Below are positions 24,653 to 36,637 of a stretch of 64,000 nt of DNA, piece by piece. Below the pieces are notes generated by a model. The model made no database searches. It had not been told where the DNA came from and worked only from the letters and a program-made list of their open reading frames with translations. How positions within the stretch are numbered: position 1 is the stretch's first letter; each line of letters opens with the position of its first letter. Source of the DNA: Eremomyces bilateralis CBS 781.70. Lineage: Eukaryota; Ascomycota; Dothideomycetes; Eremomycetales; Eremomycetaceae. The DNA is taken from the NCBI RefSeq assembly GCF_010015585.1, contig NW_022985068.1, positions 684,106-748,105 on the forward strand, given 5' to 3'. The translations under genes were made by a program, and so were the position numbers.

Positions 24653-25546
24653 TCATAAAGCAAGTTCTATGGCTATAACTCTTCCAGATGTATATCCGAA
24701 AGCGACAATACCATTATGAACAGCAACACCGCTTGGCCGATACTCGGGAGGAAGCCAAAGGATCCGCTCGGTATGGCCACTCACCCATTGCTCTTTAACA
24801 AAGATAGACGGTAGAAGCTGTGGACTTGTCACAGTTGTACCCTCCAGAACAGATGATAAAGTGGGTAAGGATCCCCGGTCAGGCTGGAGAGAGGTACCGT
24901 CACTGGAGCAACACAGGGATTCAACGATTGCGCCAACATCGAGCGTTTGCAGCACGACGCCTGACCTGGCGTCCCACAGCTTGACCGTCCTGTCGTCCGA
25001 TGCCGACGCCAGAGTCCTGCCGTCCGGCGAGAAGGCCACGGCCCTGATCGGGCCCAAGTGGCCCGAGAACGTCTGCTGCACGGCGCCTGACTCGGCATCC
25101 CACAGCTTGAAATCTGAATCCTTACATCTCCTTTTGTCCAGAAGGAAGTCGCGGAATGAAGGGTGTTGTAAGCGGATTGGGCCGGTAGGGTCTTTTGGTA
25201 TGCTAAGGATGGCGTGGAGATCCTTTAGCGCGCGGTTAACTCCCGCTTTCGGTATGAAAAGTAGCTTGCTCAAGGACTCTAATGATAACGGAGAAAGTAG
25301 AACCACGAAACTACCGAGCATATCTCTCAGACCTCGTCTTTCTTGCTCAATGTAATCTGCGGGGACGGAGGTGTGCAAAACCGTCATATAAATGTTGTTG
25401 AGATGCTCTTCAGGTGTGGCGGCCGTAGAGTAATCGCCTCCCAGAATCAAGTTTAGCCGTTCCTCAAGGTACATTAGAGATATCTGGGGAGTCGGGACGA
25501 ACCGTAGTCTCGCTGTAAGAGCGTCCGCGTACGGAGAAGTTTGCAT
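24653..25546 (-). pseudogene. Truncated, internally deleted NACHT-WD40 (fungal NLR-like) gene
   Basis: A 297-codon open frame. Residues 1-145 resemble the region downstream of the NACHT ATPase in fungal NACHT-WD40 proteins (QISLMYLEERLNLIL, TPEEHLNNIYMTVLHTSVP, HPSFRDFLLDKRRCKDS). The sequence then jumps directly into a WD40 repeat (FKLWDAESGAVQQTFSGH, AVAFSPDGRTLASASDDRTV) and a partial second one (KLWDARSGVVLQTL). It ends with a tail (SGHTERILWLPPEYRPSGVAV..SGRVIAIEL) of the kind that closes such proteins. Missing are the N-terminal effector and NACHT domain, the roughly 150-residue linker, and most of the WD repeats. The open frame is retained across the join, as expected from recombination between repeats or an in-frame deletion. 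In intact form such proteins act in non-self recognition and programmed cell death. This copy should be inactive as an NLR. Confidence 0.82.
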
Positions 25547-26821
25547 CTACTTGTTGTCTAAAGAAACCACAACGTTACCTTGACTCTCTTTAGAGTTACC
25601 TGGGCATTTCCTGGGCATATACTGTGCTTCAGCAAGAACTACTGTTCGCTCTGGTTCTGAAAGTGTAGAATAGCCTGGGGTTGTGACGCTACTGCCCACT
25701 AAAGTTAGGCGCCAGCAGCGATTGTGGTGAGTGAACCATCATGTACTTGATATCGCCGTAGTCTTTGACGGTAGTACGAGCAGTCAAACCATCAATGAAG
25801 AATCAGCCGAGGAGCCTATGGCGATTGGCCGATAGGGAAATGCAAGGTGTGAAAGTGGTGCACGTAGTAGCCATTGAAGGAGGGAGCGAAGGAACAAAGC
25901 ATACCTAGGTCGAGTGTCTACATGAAATCCCGATTAAACTTGTGTGATCAAATTTGTGTAACGCGATGTCATCCCGGGGTCATCGGTAGCGATACCTAGT
26001 GAGTGGTGGTGACCATACACCAATAGTGGAGGTACTACATTTTACCTCAAGTTGTCGAGTCTGGATGTGAAACTATGAACATGAAGATTCAAGGTCGATG
26101 AACGACTCCCGGCAGTGATTGCCGAAAGTCCAGACCGTTGTTGATCTATTCCATACTCGGATCGCGCTCTTTGAATACGGACAGTTGGCGTGTTTCTCCA
26201 CGTTCTCTGCACCCCAAGCTTAATTATTCCATCAACAGGATGACCTTACCATCCATGTAGACATTTGCCAAAGGGACCTGAAGGCTGAGCGACAGAACCG
26301 ATTGGTTCAATGGCAGTTTTGCAGGTCCCCCGGTACCTCACCTTCCCTAACTTGGCACCGAAGCAAAGCAATGCTTGACTGACGCCGTTGACGCCATATC
26401 AGCCTGGACCCAGCAACTTCTCCCCGACATCTGCTCCTCAACAGTGGCACAAAGGCATACCAGCGAGCGTTATGGGGAGAGGATCGACTCCGGCAAACAG
26501 ACAACTGACGTACAGGGCAAGGACTTAGTAGGAAGTATCCTATCCGTCGAACAGGACTAGATTTAGTGATCTGCCTTGGATTCCCGCGTCTAGCAACATG
26601 GGGACTGCATCGAAACGCTCTACGGAAGTGCTCCAACCAGGGGTCATGTGAATTCCGCATAATAGTCGCGCACCATTGTCGTACCCCAGGGCTTGACCGA
26701 GGAATTCCTGGAGAACTAACGACTACCCCAGATCCACTTGCTCGTATATAAAATGCCGTAGGCCTACCCCTCTTCCCTTCTTGAATATCGCTAGAATCAA
26801 TACACGCAAGCACTTGTTACG
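25547..26821. other. Intergenic region upstream of the MFS transporter
   Basis: About 1.3 kb. I looked on the minus strand for the lost N-terminal part of the NACHT-WD40 gene and found no Walker A (GxxGxGKS/T) frame. The minus-strand open frame 26813-26307 is antisense to the transporter promoter and has no recognisable domain. Confidence 0.5.
26746..26754 (+). promoter_or_regulatory. TATA box of the MFS transporter gene
   Basis: TATATAAAA, 68 bp upstream of the ATG at 26822, in AT-rich context. The spacing is typical for a fungal core promoter. Confidence 0.6.
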
Positions 26822-28639
26822 ATGAAGATTGACAATGCAATCACTTCGTCTCCGGCGGAGTCGAACGAGAAATTTGAAGTGGGACGCGATAAACCTGCGA
26901 GGCCCCAGACAAGGAGTGACCTGGTCAAGGAAATTGATGCTATGGTGATGGCGCCGGGCGTGACGCGGGAGTCATTCGCGCACCTGGACGAGAAGAAGAT
27001 TCTCCGAAAGATGGATATGCGACTCATCCCGATGCTGGCGCTCCTTTATCTGCTGTCGTTCCTCGATCGAGGGAACATTGGCAACGCCAAAATCCAGGGA
27101 CTTCAAGAAGACCTTAAGATGACTGACGGGCAATACAACTGGACTTTGACGGTAAGAGTTCTAGACAATTAGTATCTCGTGCGGTGTTAACACTTGATAG
27201 GTCTTCTTCTTCACATATTGCGCTTTCGAAGTACCGAGCAACATGATTCTGAAGAAGATGAGACCATCAATATGGCTTCCTGCAATTAGTAAGTCCTGTA
27301 TGATATTATAGGGACTATTCGGAGCATGCTAATTTCAATTAGTGGTGGCTTGGGGTATTGTGATGACCCTAATGGGGCTTGTGCAGAACTTCACAGGTCT
27401 CCTCCTGAGTCGATTGTTCCTCGGTGTCGCTGGTACGTAACTGTCGCTAGTTGGATCGGCCACCGCATCTAACGTCATCCTCAGAGGCCGGGCTCTTCCC
27501 TGGAGTGGCATACTACATAACGATGTGGTATTGTAGACACGAGGCGCAAACCCGCCAAGCACTCTTCTTCAGCGCCGCAAGCATTGCGGGCGCATTCTCC
27601 GGCCTCCTTGCCTACGCCATCGCCAAGATGCACGGCATAGCCGGACTCGAAGGATGGCGGTGGATTTTCATTCTCGAAGGGATTGCGACGGTCGTGGTTG
27701 CTGTGATCGCCTTCTTTCTCCTCTACGATTTTCCAGAAACCGCCACGTTCCTAACCGCAGAAGAACGAGCATTTGTGGTCTATCGACTCAAATATCAAGG
27801 GCAGGTCGCTGGGCCTGACGGCCGTCTCACGGCTCAAACGGATGAGTTCCAGTGGAAGTACGTAGGGGATGCCTTCCGCGATTGGCAGATTTGGGTGAAC
27901 ATCTTCGTCTATTGGGGTATTGTCTGTCCACTATACGGCATCAGTCTCTTCCTTCCGACCATTATCAAAGGCCTGGGGTATACTTCTTCGACTGCCCAGC
28001 TTTTAACTGTCCCGATATACATCACTGCGGCGATCCTGGCCATTGGGATAGCATATGCTGCCGACCACCACGGCAGACGATCTGTGTTCATATTCCCACT
28101 CCTGTGTATCATGGCGGTGGGCTTTATTATGTGGGTGTACCGGATCTTGCGGCGCGATCGATTTCTGACTGAGAATAGGTGTATTTCGACCTCTACCCCT
28201 GGCGTTGTGTACGCTGGTGTCTTCATTGCAGCATGCACGATTTATCCAGCCTTCCCGACACTTATTAGTTGGCTCAGCAACAACCTCGCTGGAAGCTCAA
28301 AGCGTGCGGTCGGCATGGCCATCCAGATTGGTGTTGGTAACCTAGGAGGGGGTAAGTCCATAGATAATCGACCGGATCAAACAGACTCTGACTCAACTGA
28401 TAGCAATGGCGTCCAATTTCTACCGGGGCACCGACGGGCCGAGGTATTTCCTAGGCCATGCACTAGAACTTGCCTTCATTTTCATGGGCCTTGTTGCGAC
28501 AGTAATTCTGGTTCTCAACTATCGCCGCATCAACCGGAAACGAGAGAGGCAAATGGCGGAAGGATTACACAACGGATACACGCCGGAAGAGCTGAGCGCA
28601 CTCGGTGATAGGGCGATAACATTTAGATATGAGCTGTGA
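26822..28639 (+). CDS. MFS transporter of the anion:cation symporter family (nicotinate/allantoate permease-like)
   Basis: Six exons: 26822-27151, 27201-27288, 27343-27432, 27485-28130, 28179-28351 and 28404-28639, giving 520 residues. All junctions are GT..AG and all phases agree. Evidence for the family: cytosolic N-terminus followed by KMDMRLIPMLALLYLLSFLDRGNIGNAKIQGL (shown here only as the DRGNIGNA core motif), then LFLGVAEAGLFPGVAYY, a central loop, PTIIKGLGYTSSTAQLL, and AGSSKRAVGMAIQIGVGNLGG. These are hallmarks of the Dal5/Tna1 group, which import allantoate, nicotinate, pantothenate and similar anions. Twelve membrane segments are expected. The fourth intron (28131-28178, donor GTGGGT) has no in-frame stop if read through, but splicing restores the family sequence GFIMCISTS. 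Substrate cannot be told from sequence. Confidence 0.92.
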
Positions 28640-29017
28640 AGAAGTTTAGTATTGAATCGTGATAGGTTGTTGAACTTGAAGCTCGCAACTGACCTACCTA
28701 GCTATCTGCTTTTTCAAGTGACCCCTGAATTTATCAAACTCAGATTTCCTTGTCGTCGAACTGCACAATACCCGAATATGAGCAAATCCGACGAATGCGA
28801 TTCCATATCCTCCCTACTGAGGTACGCTCACTGGATCCATAGATCGCCATTTATGGCGCCCTGTGGGGTTCGGTGACCTTTCCCTGGGATCTCGCTGTCG
28901 AGGGCGCGTTATGATACTTCTCTTTACTGTCCTATAGTCTTTCCGCCAGTCATTCGCTTGGCCAGATATGGAGGACAATTCTAGCCCAGGTCAACCGAAA
29001 TAATCATCCGCTTCCTA
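28640..29017. other. Short convergent intergenic region
   Basis: About 380 bp between the 3' ends of the MFS transporter (plus) and the STRAP-like gene (minus). It should hold both terminators. Nothing else is seen. Confidence 0.5.
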
Positions 29018-30105
29018 TCATCTCCACAAGCCGTGTGGTCCGGTAGTGAACTTCCAGAGCTTGATCGTCCCGTCTTCGCTACCGGTGGCATAGAGCTTTC
29101 CATCGGGAGAGAAGCTGACCGACCAGATCGGTCCATGGTGCCCTTTACCAGTTTCTATGAACGTCAGCAGTTTGAACCCTATTTGGACGCGCCTGGCGAA
29201 AGACACATACCCAACTCAGTACCCGCGTCAAAATCCCACACTCGAACCCAGGTATCTCCCGTTGCTCCCGTGACGAACTTCCGCTGCTGCGTATTCAGTG
29301 CCACACATGCAACTTCATGTCCTAAATCCAGCTTCTTTATCAAGGTCCCCGGCTGCCCTCCCTCAAAAAAGTAGACAGTCTTGCCAGCCGCCACGCTCAA
29401 GACGCCTGCACCCTCGCGGCTGTCCAACGATCCAGGACTAAGCTCACAACTTCCGATAAGCCCATCGACTTGGTATTCACTAATGGGTCCTCGCGACCGC
29501 AAGTCCCACCATCGGATCATCTTGTCATCCGCGGCCGTTACTAGTACGTTCGGATCATGCGTCCAGACAATTGACTTGATCGTCCCGCCATGTATGCCGG
29601 GTCCAATCTCATAACTTGGCGGGGTCGCCTCATGCGCTGATGCCCCGTTCAACCCATTCGCGCCATTTCCATTCGTGTTATTCGTGCTCGTGATAGATTG
29701 CGAAACATCGAAGATACGCAGCTTTTTCTCCATCCCGCCCGTCGCAAGTATCTGAGGGCGCGGCTGGTTCGGAAATGCCACGCTGCGAACGATATGGTTG
29801 TGTTGTAGGGTGCACAGCGCTTCGCCGGTGTGCGTGTCCCAAACTTTCGCGGAGAAGTCGGCGGAACCGGTCGCTGCTAGAGTTGCGTCGGAAGAGAGGC
29901 GCGTTTGCCATACGGCGCCCTTGTGCCCGATAAAGGTGCCAATCCAGTCACCGGTTATGCCATCGCGGAGCATGGGATTGTTGTCCTTGCAGGCCGAGAC
30001 AAGGTAGAATTGATCGTCGTCAACTGTGGAGGAGAAGCTCAAATGAGTGATTGGGCGCGAGTGCCCATGGCAGGTGAGGGGGACGACTTTCGTAGTCTCT
30101 GTCAT
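29018..30105 (-). CDS. WD40 protein, STRAP/unrip-like
   Basis: Two exons, 30105-29211 and 29154-29018, with a 56-nt GTATGT..TAG intron; 343 residues. The start chosen is the ATG giving [19 protein letters not shown], because this is where STRAP-like proteins begin. The frame stays open upstream to 30282 but that part looks like leader sequence. Seven WD-type repeats can be picked out, for example [58 protein letters not shown] and [12 protein letters not shown]. The order and the [15 protein letters not shown] start match human STRAP (unrip), a component of SMN/Gemin and translation-control complexes and a TGF-beta receptor-associated protein. The fungal role is not established. A low-complexity Asn/Gly/Ser insert (near [12 protein letters not shown]) lies between repeats. 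Confidence 0.9.
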
Positions 30106-31013
30106 ATATAGTGAGCCGTGGTTCGTATATAAAGCAAACGGATGCATACCTGTAGCAGTAGTCATTGTGGTTACCGTCGGTATTATGTTTGGAGCGACGG
30201 AGAGAATTGGTTTTGGAGCGGACGTCAGAAGCACGACTTTGTAGAACGTATGGAGCACCGAACACCTGGCTGTTCGTGTCAAAGGTCCGATCGAATAGCA
30301 AATAGTGCGGCAAATTTCAATGGCGAATTTCGAGTCTGGAGAGTTACGTTGAACACCGATGAAGGAGAACGGGTTCAGTTCAGAGCGATCACCGCCACTG
30401 GAGATATCAAGGCCCCACGATGCGCTTGGATGGTGTGTAGCTCAAGGTGACCTGTGTCGCGGAAACTAAAATGAAGAGAAAGACAACAGGTCTTGCCAGA
30501 TGAGCAAAGCGAACACCGGTAATATAGTACGTATAGAAAAGAAGATGCGCCTGTTGACGTCGAATGCGGTGTTCTGCGGTTCCTAGGAGAATTTATGACG
30601 GAAGCAGTCCTAGAGCAATCAGCAGGTTGGAGCGGCCAAATGTGCCCATGGATCTGCATACCAACAATCGATCACAACACGATACAGATAATTATTGTGG
30701 ATTAAAGTAAGGCATTCACGGTGGAATGTGTTTTCAGCTCCCTATTCCTTTGTTCTTCACATCCTAATAGTGTTCGGGTGCTTGTGACAACACCTCCTTA
30801 CCACCCCTGAGCCGACTCTGCAGCATGTTCAATGCAAAGCATAGGAAAACACTCAAATAGGACATCAGATCATCAGAGGGCACCAACAATAGCTTTAGCT
30901 AGGGCTAACATTGAAGTGTAAAATAAATCAAAGGGATACATAAGTATACATGGCCACGTCCCACACACCGAAGCGATCCCTTCGTCAGGTTTAGTCACCG
31001 TTCGATATGGCAT
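30106..31013. other. Intergenic, no gene seen
   Basis: About 900 bp between the STRAP-like start and the 3' end of the catalase gene. It holds the STRAP-like promoter and the catalase terminator. No supported frame. Confidence 0.5.
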
Positions 31014-32681
31014 TCAGCTTGTCAGCACACCTTCATGTGTTCCAGCAACGGGACTGCCGTTACTGTCCACACTCACTAGCGAGGTCTGGCCATTCGCAAA
31101 ACGGTTCGCTTTATCCTTCGCCATACCGTTGTGCGTTCCATTGAATCTCAGGCCTGAGATCCCATCATAGCCCCTAACACCCGTAGCCTTTTCCAGCCGC
31201 AACGCAAGATCGTCGCTGACTTCGCAAAAAATGGCAATCTGGCGTTTAATTGTCTCCTGATTTTGGCATCGAGCTAGATGTCCTGCGACGTTGGAGACGA
31301 AACGCTCCTTAGCGCCTGCGTCGAACACCTTCTCCCACAAGGCACGCGGGCCGTTGAAGTCTTCAGGACGGATCTCGGATAAAAAGCTGACAGCTTTCCC
31401 GATGAAGTGTCCATGAGTGGTGTTAAGGTCCACCGCCCTGTCCTTGAACGAGATCGGTTCAATAGACGAAAGGTAGCCCGGACGGGCACCTTGGTTGTAG
31501 AAAGCCATCGGGCCGTCCCGCTGAAAGTTTGCCATTCGGTATGGCACATGCGGTGCGTTGACTGGAAGTGGTTGATAGTTCGGTCCCAGGTGGTGCCGTT
31601 GAGTGTCAGGATAGGAGAACAGGCGGCTTTGCAGGACTGGGTCGGCCGATGGCTCAATGCCAGGAACAAGGTGGCTTGGGGAGAATGCCGCTTGCTCGAT
31701 TTCGGCGAAGTAGTTCTTCGCGTTCTCGATGAGGAAGAATTCACCCACCTTACGGAGTGGGAACTGATTGTGCGGCCAGATATGTGTGAGATCCAATACG
31801 TTGATCTTCTGCTGCTCCCATACCTCCTCAGCCTGCAGCGGTGTCATGGTCTGGACACAGAGGTCCCAGCCCGGATAATCACCATTCTCAATGGCGTAGT
31901 AGAGATCCTTCTGGCTATAATCTGGAGACTTTGTCGTATATTCCTCCTGAGTGAGGAACTTTGTGCCTTGCTTCGACCGCATGTGGAACTGGGCATACAC
32001 CCAGCTGCCATCCTCCTTGATGAGCTTCATGGTATGCCCTGAATAGCCATGCATGAACCGGTATCCGTCCGGAATGCCGCGGTCCCCCATGAGGATCATG
32101 ACCTGGTGGATCGATTCGGGGTTGTGGGAGAGATAATCCCAGAACATGGTGGTATCATCAGCACCGCCCAGGTTTGTAACCGGGTTCCGCTTCTGGGTAT
32201 GTATGAAGTGGGTCTCGGATGAAGAACACAGGAGTGTTGTTCATCACTATATCCCAGTTTCCCTCTTCCGTCTTGAACTTTATGGAGAACCCGCGAGGGT
32301 CGCGAGCGCAATCATGGCTGCCTTTCTCGCCCCCAACGGTTGAGAAACGGATGGTGATAGGGCATTCCTTGTCACTCTTGAACAAGTCCGCAATGGAGAG
32401 GTCCTCGGGGGAATCGGTAGTCTTGTAATATCCATGGGCACCTGAACCTTTGGCGTGCACTACACGCTCCGGTATGCGCTCGCGGTCGAAATGAGACAGA
32501 AGATCGATAAGATGGAAGTCTTGGAGGAGCAAAGGACCGTTATCACCGGCCCGCTGAGCCTCATATGGTGGGGGTAGGGAGCACCATTGCTTGTGGTGTA
32601 AATGGTATCATAGGATGCCGAGTTCTTGTCATCGACATAGTCTCGATGAAGGTCACCGTAAGCTTCTGCTGCGCGAGCCAT
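31014..32681 (-). pseudogene. Small-subunit (clade 3-like) catalase, broken by two indels
   Basis: Start MARAAEAYGDLHRDYVDD at 32681. The catalytic His motif [10 protein letters not shown], the [11 protein letters not shown] Asn motif, and the haem-ligand motif RLFSYPDTQRHHLGPNY are all preserved, as is the NADPH-type C-terminal half. The reading frame is not continuous. After NGAPYPH (about 32568) a one-base loss moves the rest ([11 protein letters not shown]...) to another frame; the original frame stops at 32460. Near 32190, where catalases have FFIRDPxKFPxFIHTQK, about 14 bases are missing and the frame moves back, continuing [10 protein letters not shown] to the stop at 31014. Neither site has splice signals. 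The first lies in a C-rich run, so an assembly indel is possible there, but the second removes conserved residues. Catalases detoxify hydrogen peroxide; this copy should give only a truncated product. No PTS1 signal at the C-terminus. Confidence 0.85.
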
Positions 32682-33882
32682 GGTTGTGTATTTGAAATGC
32701 TTGTTAACTGATGAATGGTTTGTGCGTGATATATCGAGACTTTCGACCCCATCTCGACAGGCGGTTGGGTTATATAGATCTCTCCCGCCAGAGATTTGAT
32801 GTCATAATTGAAAGGCTTTTCAGAATCTCATCAACGGATTCGTCATCTTGAGAAGCCATTCCAATAAAGACTCTTCTCGTTAGCTTGACGATGACATGCT
32901 TGCTTGCGTGCAACATGAGAGTGTGCACCTCATCATCTTCAGGATTGACCTATGGCCACTGGGATAGCTTACTCAACTGCCGGTTCTAGAGACCCGGACT
33001 TTACGTCTTAAGAGTACTGAATTATCCTCATTGCGAATCAATATCGAACTTCGAAGGCAGCGGCAGCGGCAGATGCGGCATGCGGGAGCCTCTGCTTATT
33101 ATCAACCATCAAATCCACACAAGAGAACTTTGCCGCATCCCAAAATCGAAATCAATAATCCCTTCAGGCAAGGGGGTATCCTGCCCGAGATGAGTGTACG
33201 CAGATCCTACAATCCAAATCCATTGTCAACCAAAGAAACAGGACGGAAGATTATGAAGGGGAAAATATCACGCTGTAAATAGGAGACTCACGTGCCATCC
33301 AAACCACGTGGTTTTCCTTGAGCTCCAACTTCGAACACGAAACGATGATTCAGCACTTGTTAAATCAGCTCGAGCCTCGAGGTGAGCTGTGAGCCGTCTC
33401 AAAGACTATGCGTGCTCGACATTATGGTTCCCGAACGCTTTGTCTCTAGTGAGTCTAGACGACTAACGAGTACATAAATGTATCTGATCGGCACGAAGTA
33501 TTAAGTAGCAACATTGCAACAAGGAAATGCAACCCCACCATCTTGAGCCCAGAGGCCGTGGAGCTTTCTCCGCACCGTTGTTATTTCAACGTCTCCCGTC
33601 TAGGCCTGTCATTTCCGTCGGCTTCTCCGCATCGCTGATTATAGGAAGCATCCATAATAATCCTACGGTACGTTATACGTAGTAGGCGTGGAGATCCTGC
33701 GCGGTTGAACAGGATCGCAAGCCGAATGACTGCCGATTATCGCCAGTTGATTCTCCAAGATTCGCCATAAGTACTGTAGTAGATCCACGGACTGCAACCA
33801 CTGTAGATCTCATCCGTCTCAAAGCTAAGGGAGAGGTTCATATTTTTCGTCGAAATCTCACTTACTTGTAGCTTCTATCGTC
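32682..33882. promoter_or_regulatory. Divergent intergenic region, catalase / secreted glycosidase
   Basis: About 1.2 kb between two divergent start codons, so both promoters lie here. The short frame 33031-33282 has no recognisable domain. No repeats of note. Confidence 0.5.
32770..32776 (-). promoter_or_regulatory. TATA box of the broken catalase gene
   Basis: TATATAA on the minus strand about 90 bp upstream of the catalase ATG. The promoter looks intact although the coding region is not. Confidence 0.5.
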
Positions 33883-36397
33883 ATGCTCTTCAAAAGTTTA
33901 TCCTGGTTGTATTTATGGCCTGTGTTCGCGAGTCAGTCAACAGGCACAACAGCGCTACAGAGTCGAGACGGAGAACCGAGCGTCCTGAATTGCGCAGATC
34001 CGGCGTCGACTTTGCATCTCAGTGATCCGCCATACGAGAACTTCTTTTATTCCGATTGCCACTCGGCAGGTCAAGTGGTGGTGACTAGTCCCGCACCGGA
34101 TAGCAATCTGACCATAATTGGACCGCGCCTCCTCGTAAGCCTCTAGTTGATGAGCTTTTACCAGACACTAACCTCTGCCCAAGGTTGCCTGGCCTGCCGG
34201 AAATAGCGGGATCGTGTCCTTCTTCGAACCAGAGAATGGACTAAACGGGACGTTGGGAATCAGCCTCGCAAACTTCTCGTCCGTTCAGCAGCCGCTTCAA
34301 GGGATCTATGAAGAAGGCCGCTCACCCAACCCATATGTCGGCATCTCGGGATTGCTCCAGTTAAATGGTTCTGCATTGTTGTCAGTCGCAATCCTCGGCA
34401 GTATAAGGAACATCCGAGACTTTACAGAAGGTCCTAGTATTCTTGAACCACTGATCCAGAATGCGACTGCATTTTCCGTTGACGATTCCGGTGTCGCGTT
34501 GATCCAAAGGACGTGGTTCGATAATGAGACAGAGACACGCCTATCGTTCGCGGCTGCTGGAGACGTGGACTCCCGACCTGAGATCGGGAATCAGACGGTC
34601 CGCTTCGCAGCCGGCACATATGTCTTCAATGCTTCTTTTAACTACCCGCAGCTGGAGCAGCTCAGCTCTCAGGAAGTTTTGAACCCCGTTGCAAGAGACC
34701 TCATCTCTCAGAATCCCGATGAAACGGCTTCGTTGTCATTCCTGTCATACAAGGACAAGCTTCTCGCCGGGGCGTGGCGCTTTCTGACATATTTTGGTCG
34801 GGATAGTATGATATCGGCTCTGCTTCTTCAGCCGATATTAAGTGAAGGCGAAGGCAGCGCTATCGAGGCTGTGATCGAAGCCGTCTTGGAGCGGATTAAT
34901 CGTACCGATGGTACTGTAGCCCATGAAGAAACAATCGGAGACCACGCTACGTATTTGAGTATCCAGAACAACGAAACCTCGACCGCACCACAGTACGATT
35001 ACAAGATGGGTAAGTTGACCTTTCTTCCAAGCCAACGAGAATTTAAACAGACCCTAATTCTCTCACAGTTGACACGGAATACTTTCTTCCTGTCCTTATG
35101 AAGAATTATTTCCTCGACGCGGAGACTGGAAGGCAGCGCTCCGAGGCATTCTTCAGCACGCAAGCCAGTATCAACCCGGATAACGAGGGACTAGCATATG
35201 CGGATTTGGCGCTGGTGACGGCGGAGCGGATCATGAATACTTCGGCTCCATTCGCCTCAGACAGAGGACAAGTGAAGGGCAATTTGATACGTTTGAAGGA
35301 AGACCAGGTATTTGAAGCGACGTTGCCCCATCCTTTCCACGTTAATGCAGGATAGGTCGTTGGTGAGTGGCGAGACAGTACGTACGGTATTGGCGGCGGA
35401 CGAATCCCGTATGATGTAAATGTTGCTCTTGTTCCCGCCGCGTTACGGGCAATCCAAGCGCTCTCAGCTGTCGGACTTTTTCCCACTCATCCTGAATGGG
35501 AGAAAACCGCCGGTTCCTTTGCTCAGACATGGGAGGATAACACGCTTCAATTCTTCAAGGTCAGCGCACCTCCCTCGCTACTGAAAGGAACCTAACACCT
35601 TTGTAGGTCACAGTTCCAGCAGACGAAGCTCGAGACTTGGTCGACGCATATGTCTCTGAGTCTGGCTTTTCAGGTCCCTCGGAGAGTGACGGCATCGTAT
35701 CCGATGTTGTGTACCATGGCCTTGCTTTAGACGGGAACTACAACCGGTCGATTGTAAAGGTCATGAATAGCGACGACTGTTTCCGTCTATTCTTCTTGAA
35801 CACTACCGACCAAACGCAGCTGAGCCACTTTTTGAACCAGACCGCTGCCCATGTTTTGCAGCCATTCCCGGTAGGATTGTCAACCTCAGTGGGGATTCTC
35901 GTGGCCAACCCAGCCTATGGAGGGGATCCGGTGTAAGTATTTCGCCTAAGAATCGCCTCCTCTCCTCTTACGATTTACAGGTATACGGCAAACTTTACGA
36001 ACAACTCATACCATGGGACGGTTGTTTGGGGGTGGCAACTCGCCATGCTTGCCAAGGGACTGGAACGACAACTCGGTCGTTGCGACGGCGAGTCAAACCC
36101 CGGCTTTTGCGCCGACCCAAGCATCTATGATCATGTCCGCGAAGCATATAATCACCTTTGGGACATCCTCGAGGCGAATAGGGCCGCACTGGGAAGCGAG
36201 GTGTGGAGTTGGGTGTATGATGGGGGGTACAAGCTGACTCCACTGGGGGCCCTTCCTCCTCCACCAGGCTCCAATCCTACCGAGTCAAATATCCGCCAAT
36301 TGTAGGTTCGTTGTGTACAACTATAGGACATAGACTAACTGCCATTAGGTGGAGCTTGACATTCTTGGCGGTAACTCGAAATGAGGCTTTTAGATAG
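33883..36397 (+). CDS. Secreted (alpha/alpha)6-barrel protein, glycogen-debranching-enzyme-like glycosidase
   Basis: Seven exons: 33883-34134, 34184-35009, 35069-35307, 35356-35559, 35607-35932, 35981-36301 and 36349-36397. The introns are 47-59 nt and all phases agree, giving 738 residues. An apparent in-frame stop at 35353-35355 lies in intron 3 and is removed by splicing CAG|GTATTT..GATAG|GTC, which restores DQVVGEWRDSTYGIGGGRIPYD. The N-terminus (MLFKSLSWLYLWPVFA) looks like a signal peptide. N-glycosylation sites are frequent. The segment LTYFGRDSMISALLLQP resembles the GRDT/S-I-S-L motif of glycogen-debranching amylo-glucosidase domains, which are (alpha/alpha)6 barrels. The C-terminus ends LTFLAVTRNEAFR. 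I recognise the family as conserved in Eurotiales but know no measured substrate. Gene structure is secure; enzyme class is tentative. Confidence 0.85.
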
Positions 36398-36637
36398 CCT
36401 GACTGCGAGGAGAAATGGTCTCGGTGACATTTGCCGTACGAGATTTGTATGGCTGATGGATCTTGGATAAGATCCTTTTCTAGGCTGCCATTGGTCTATA
36501 GAAATTTCTCGCCTGCTCAAAACACCGGACTGCATATAATCATAAGAGCAGAACCGCACACAATACCCAACGATGACTTAAATACCAAACTGACTGCATG
36601 TCCTAAAATACGCCACATTATGCATAATGCACCCGGA

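Noticed and set aside
28131-28178. MFS frame reading straight through without an intron
   Set aside because: Removing this GT..AG piece restores the family sequence GFIMCISTS; the read-through residues do not fit a membrane segment.
35353-35355. In-frame TAG inside the secreted glycosidase
   Set aside because: It lies at the end of a 48-nt intron (CAG|GTATTT to GATAG|GTC); splicing restores the conserved GEWRDSTYGIGGGR sequence.
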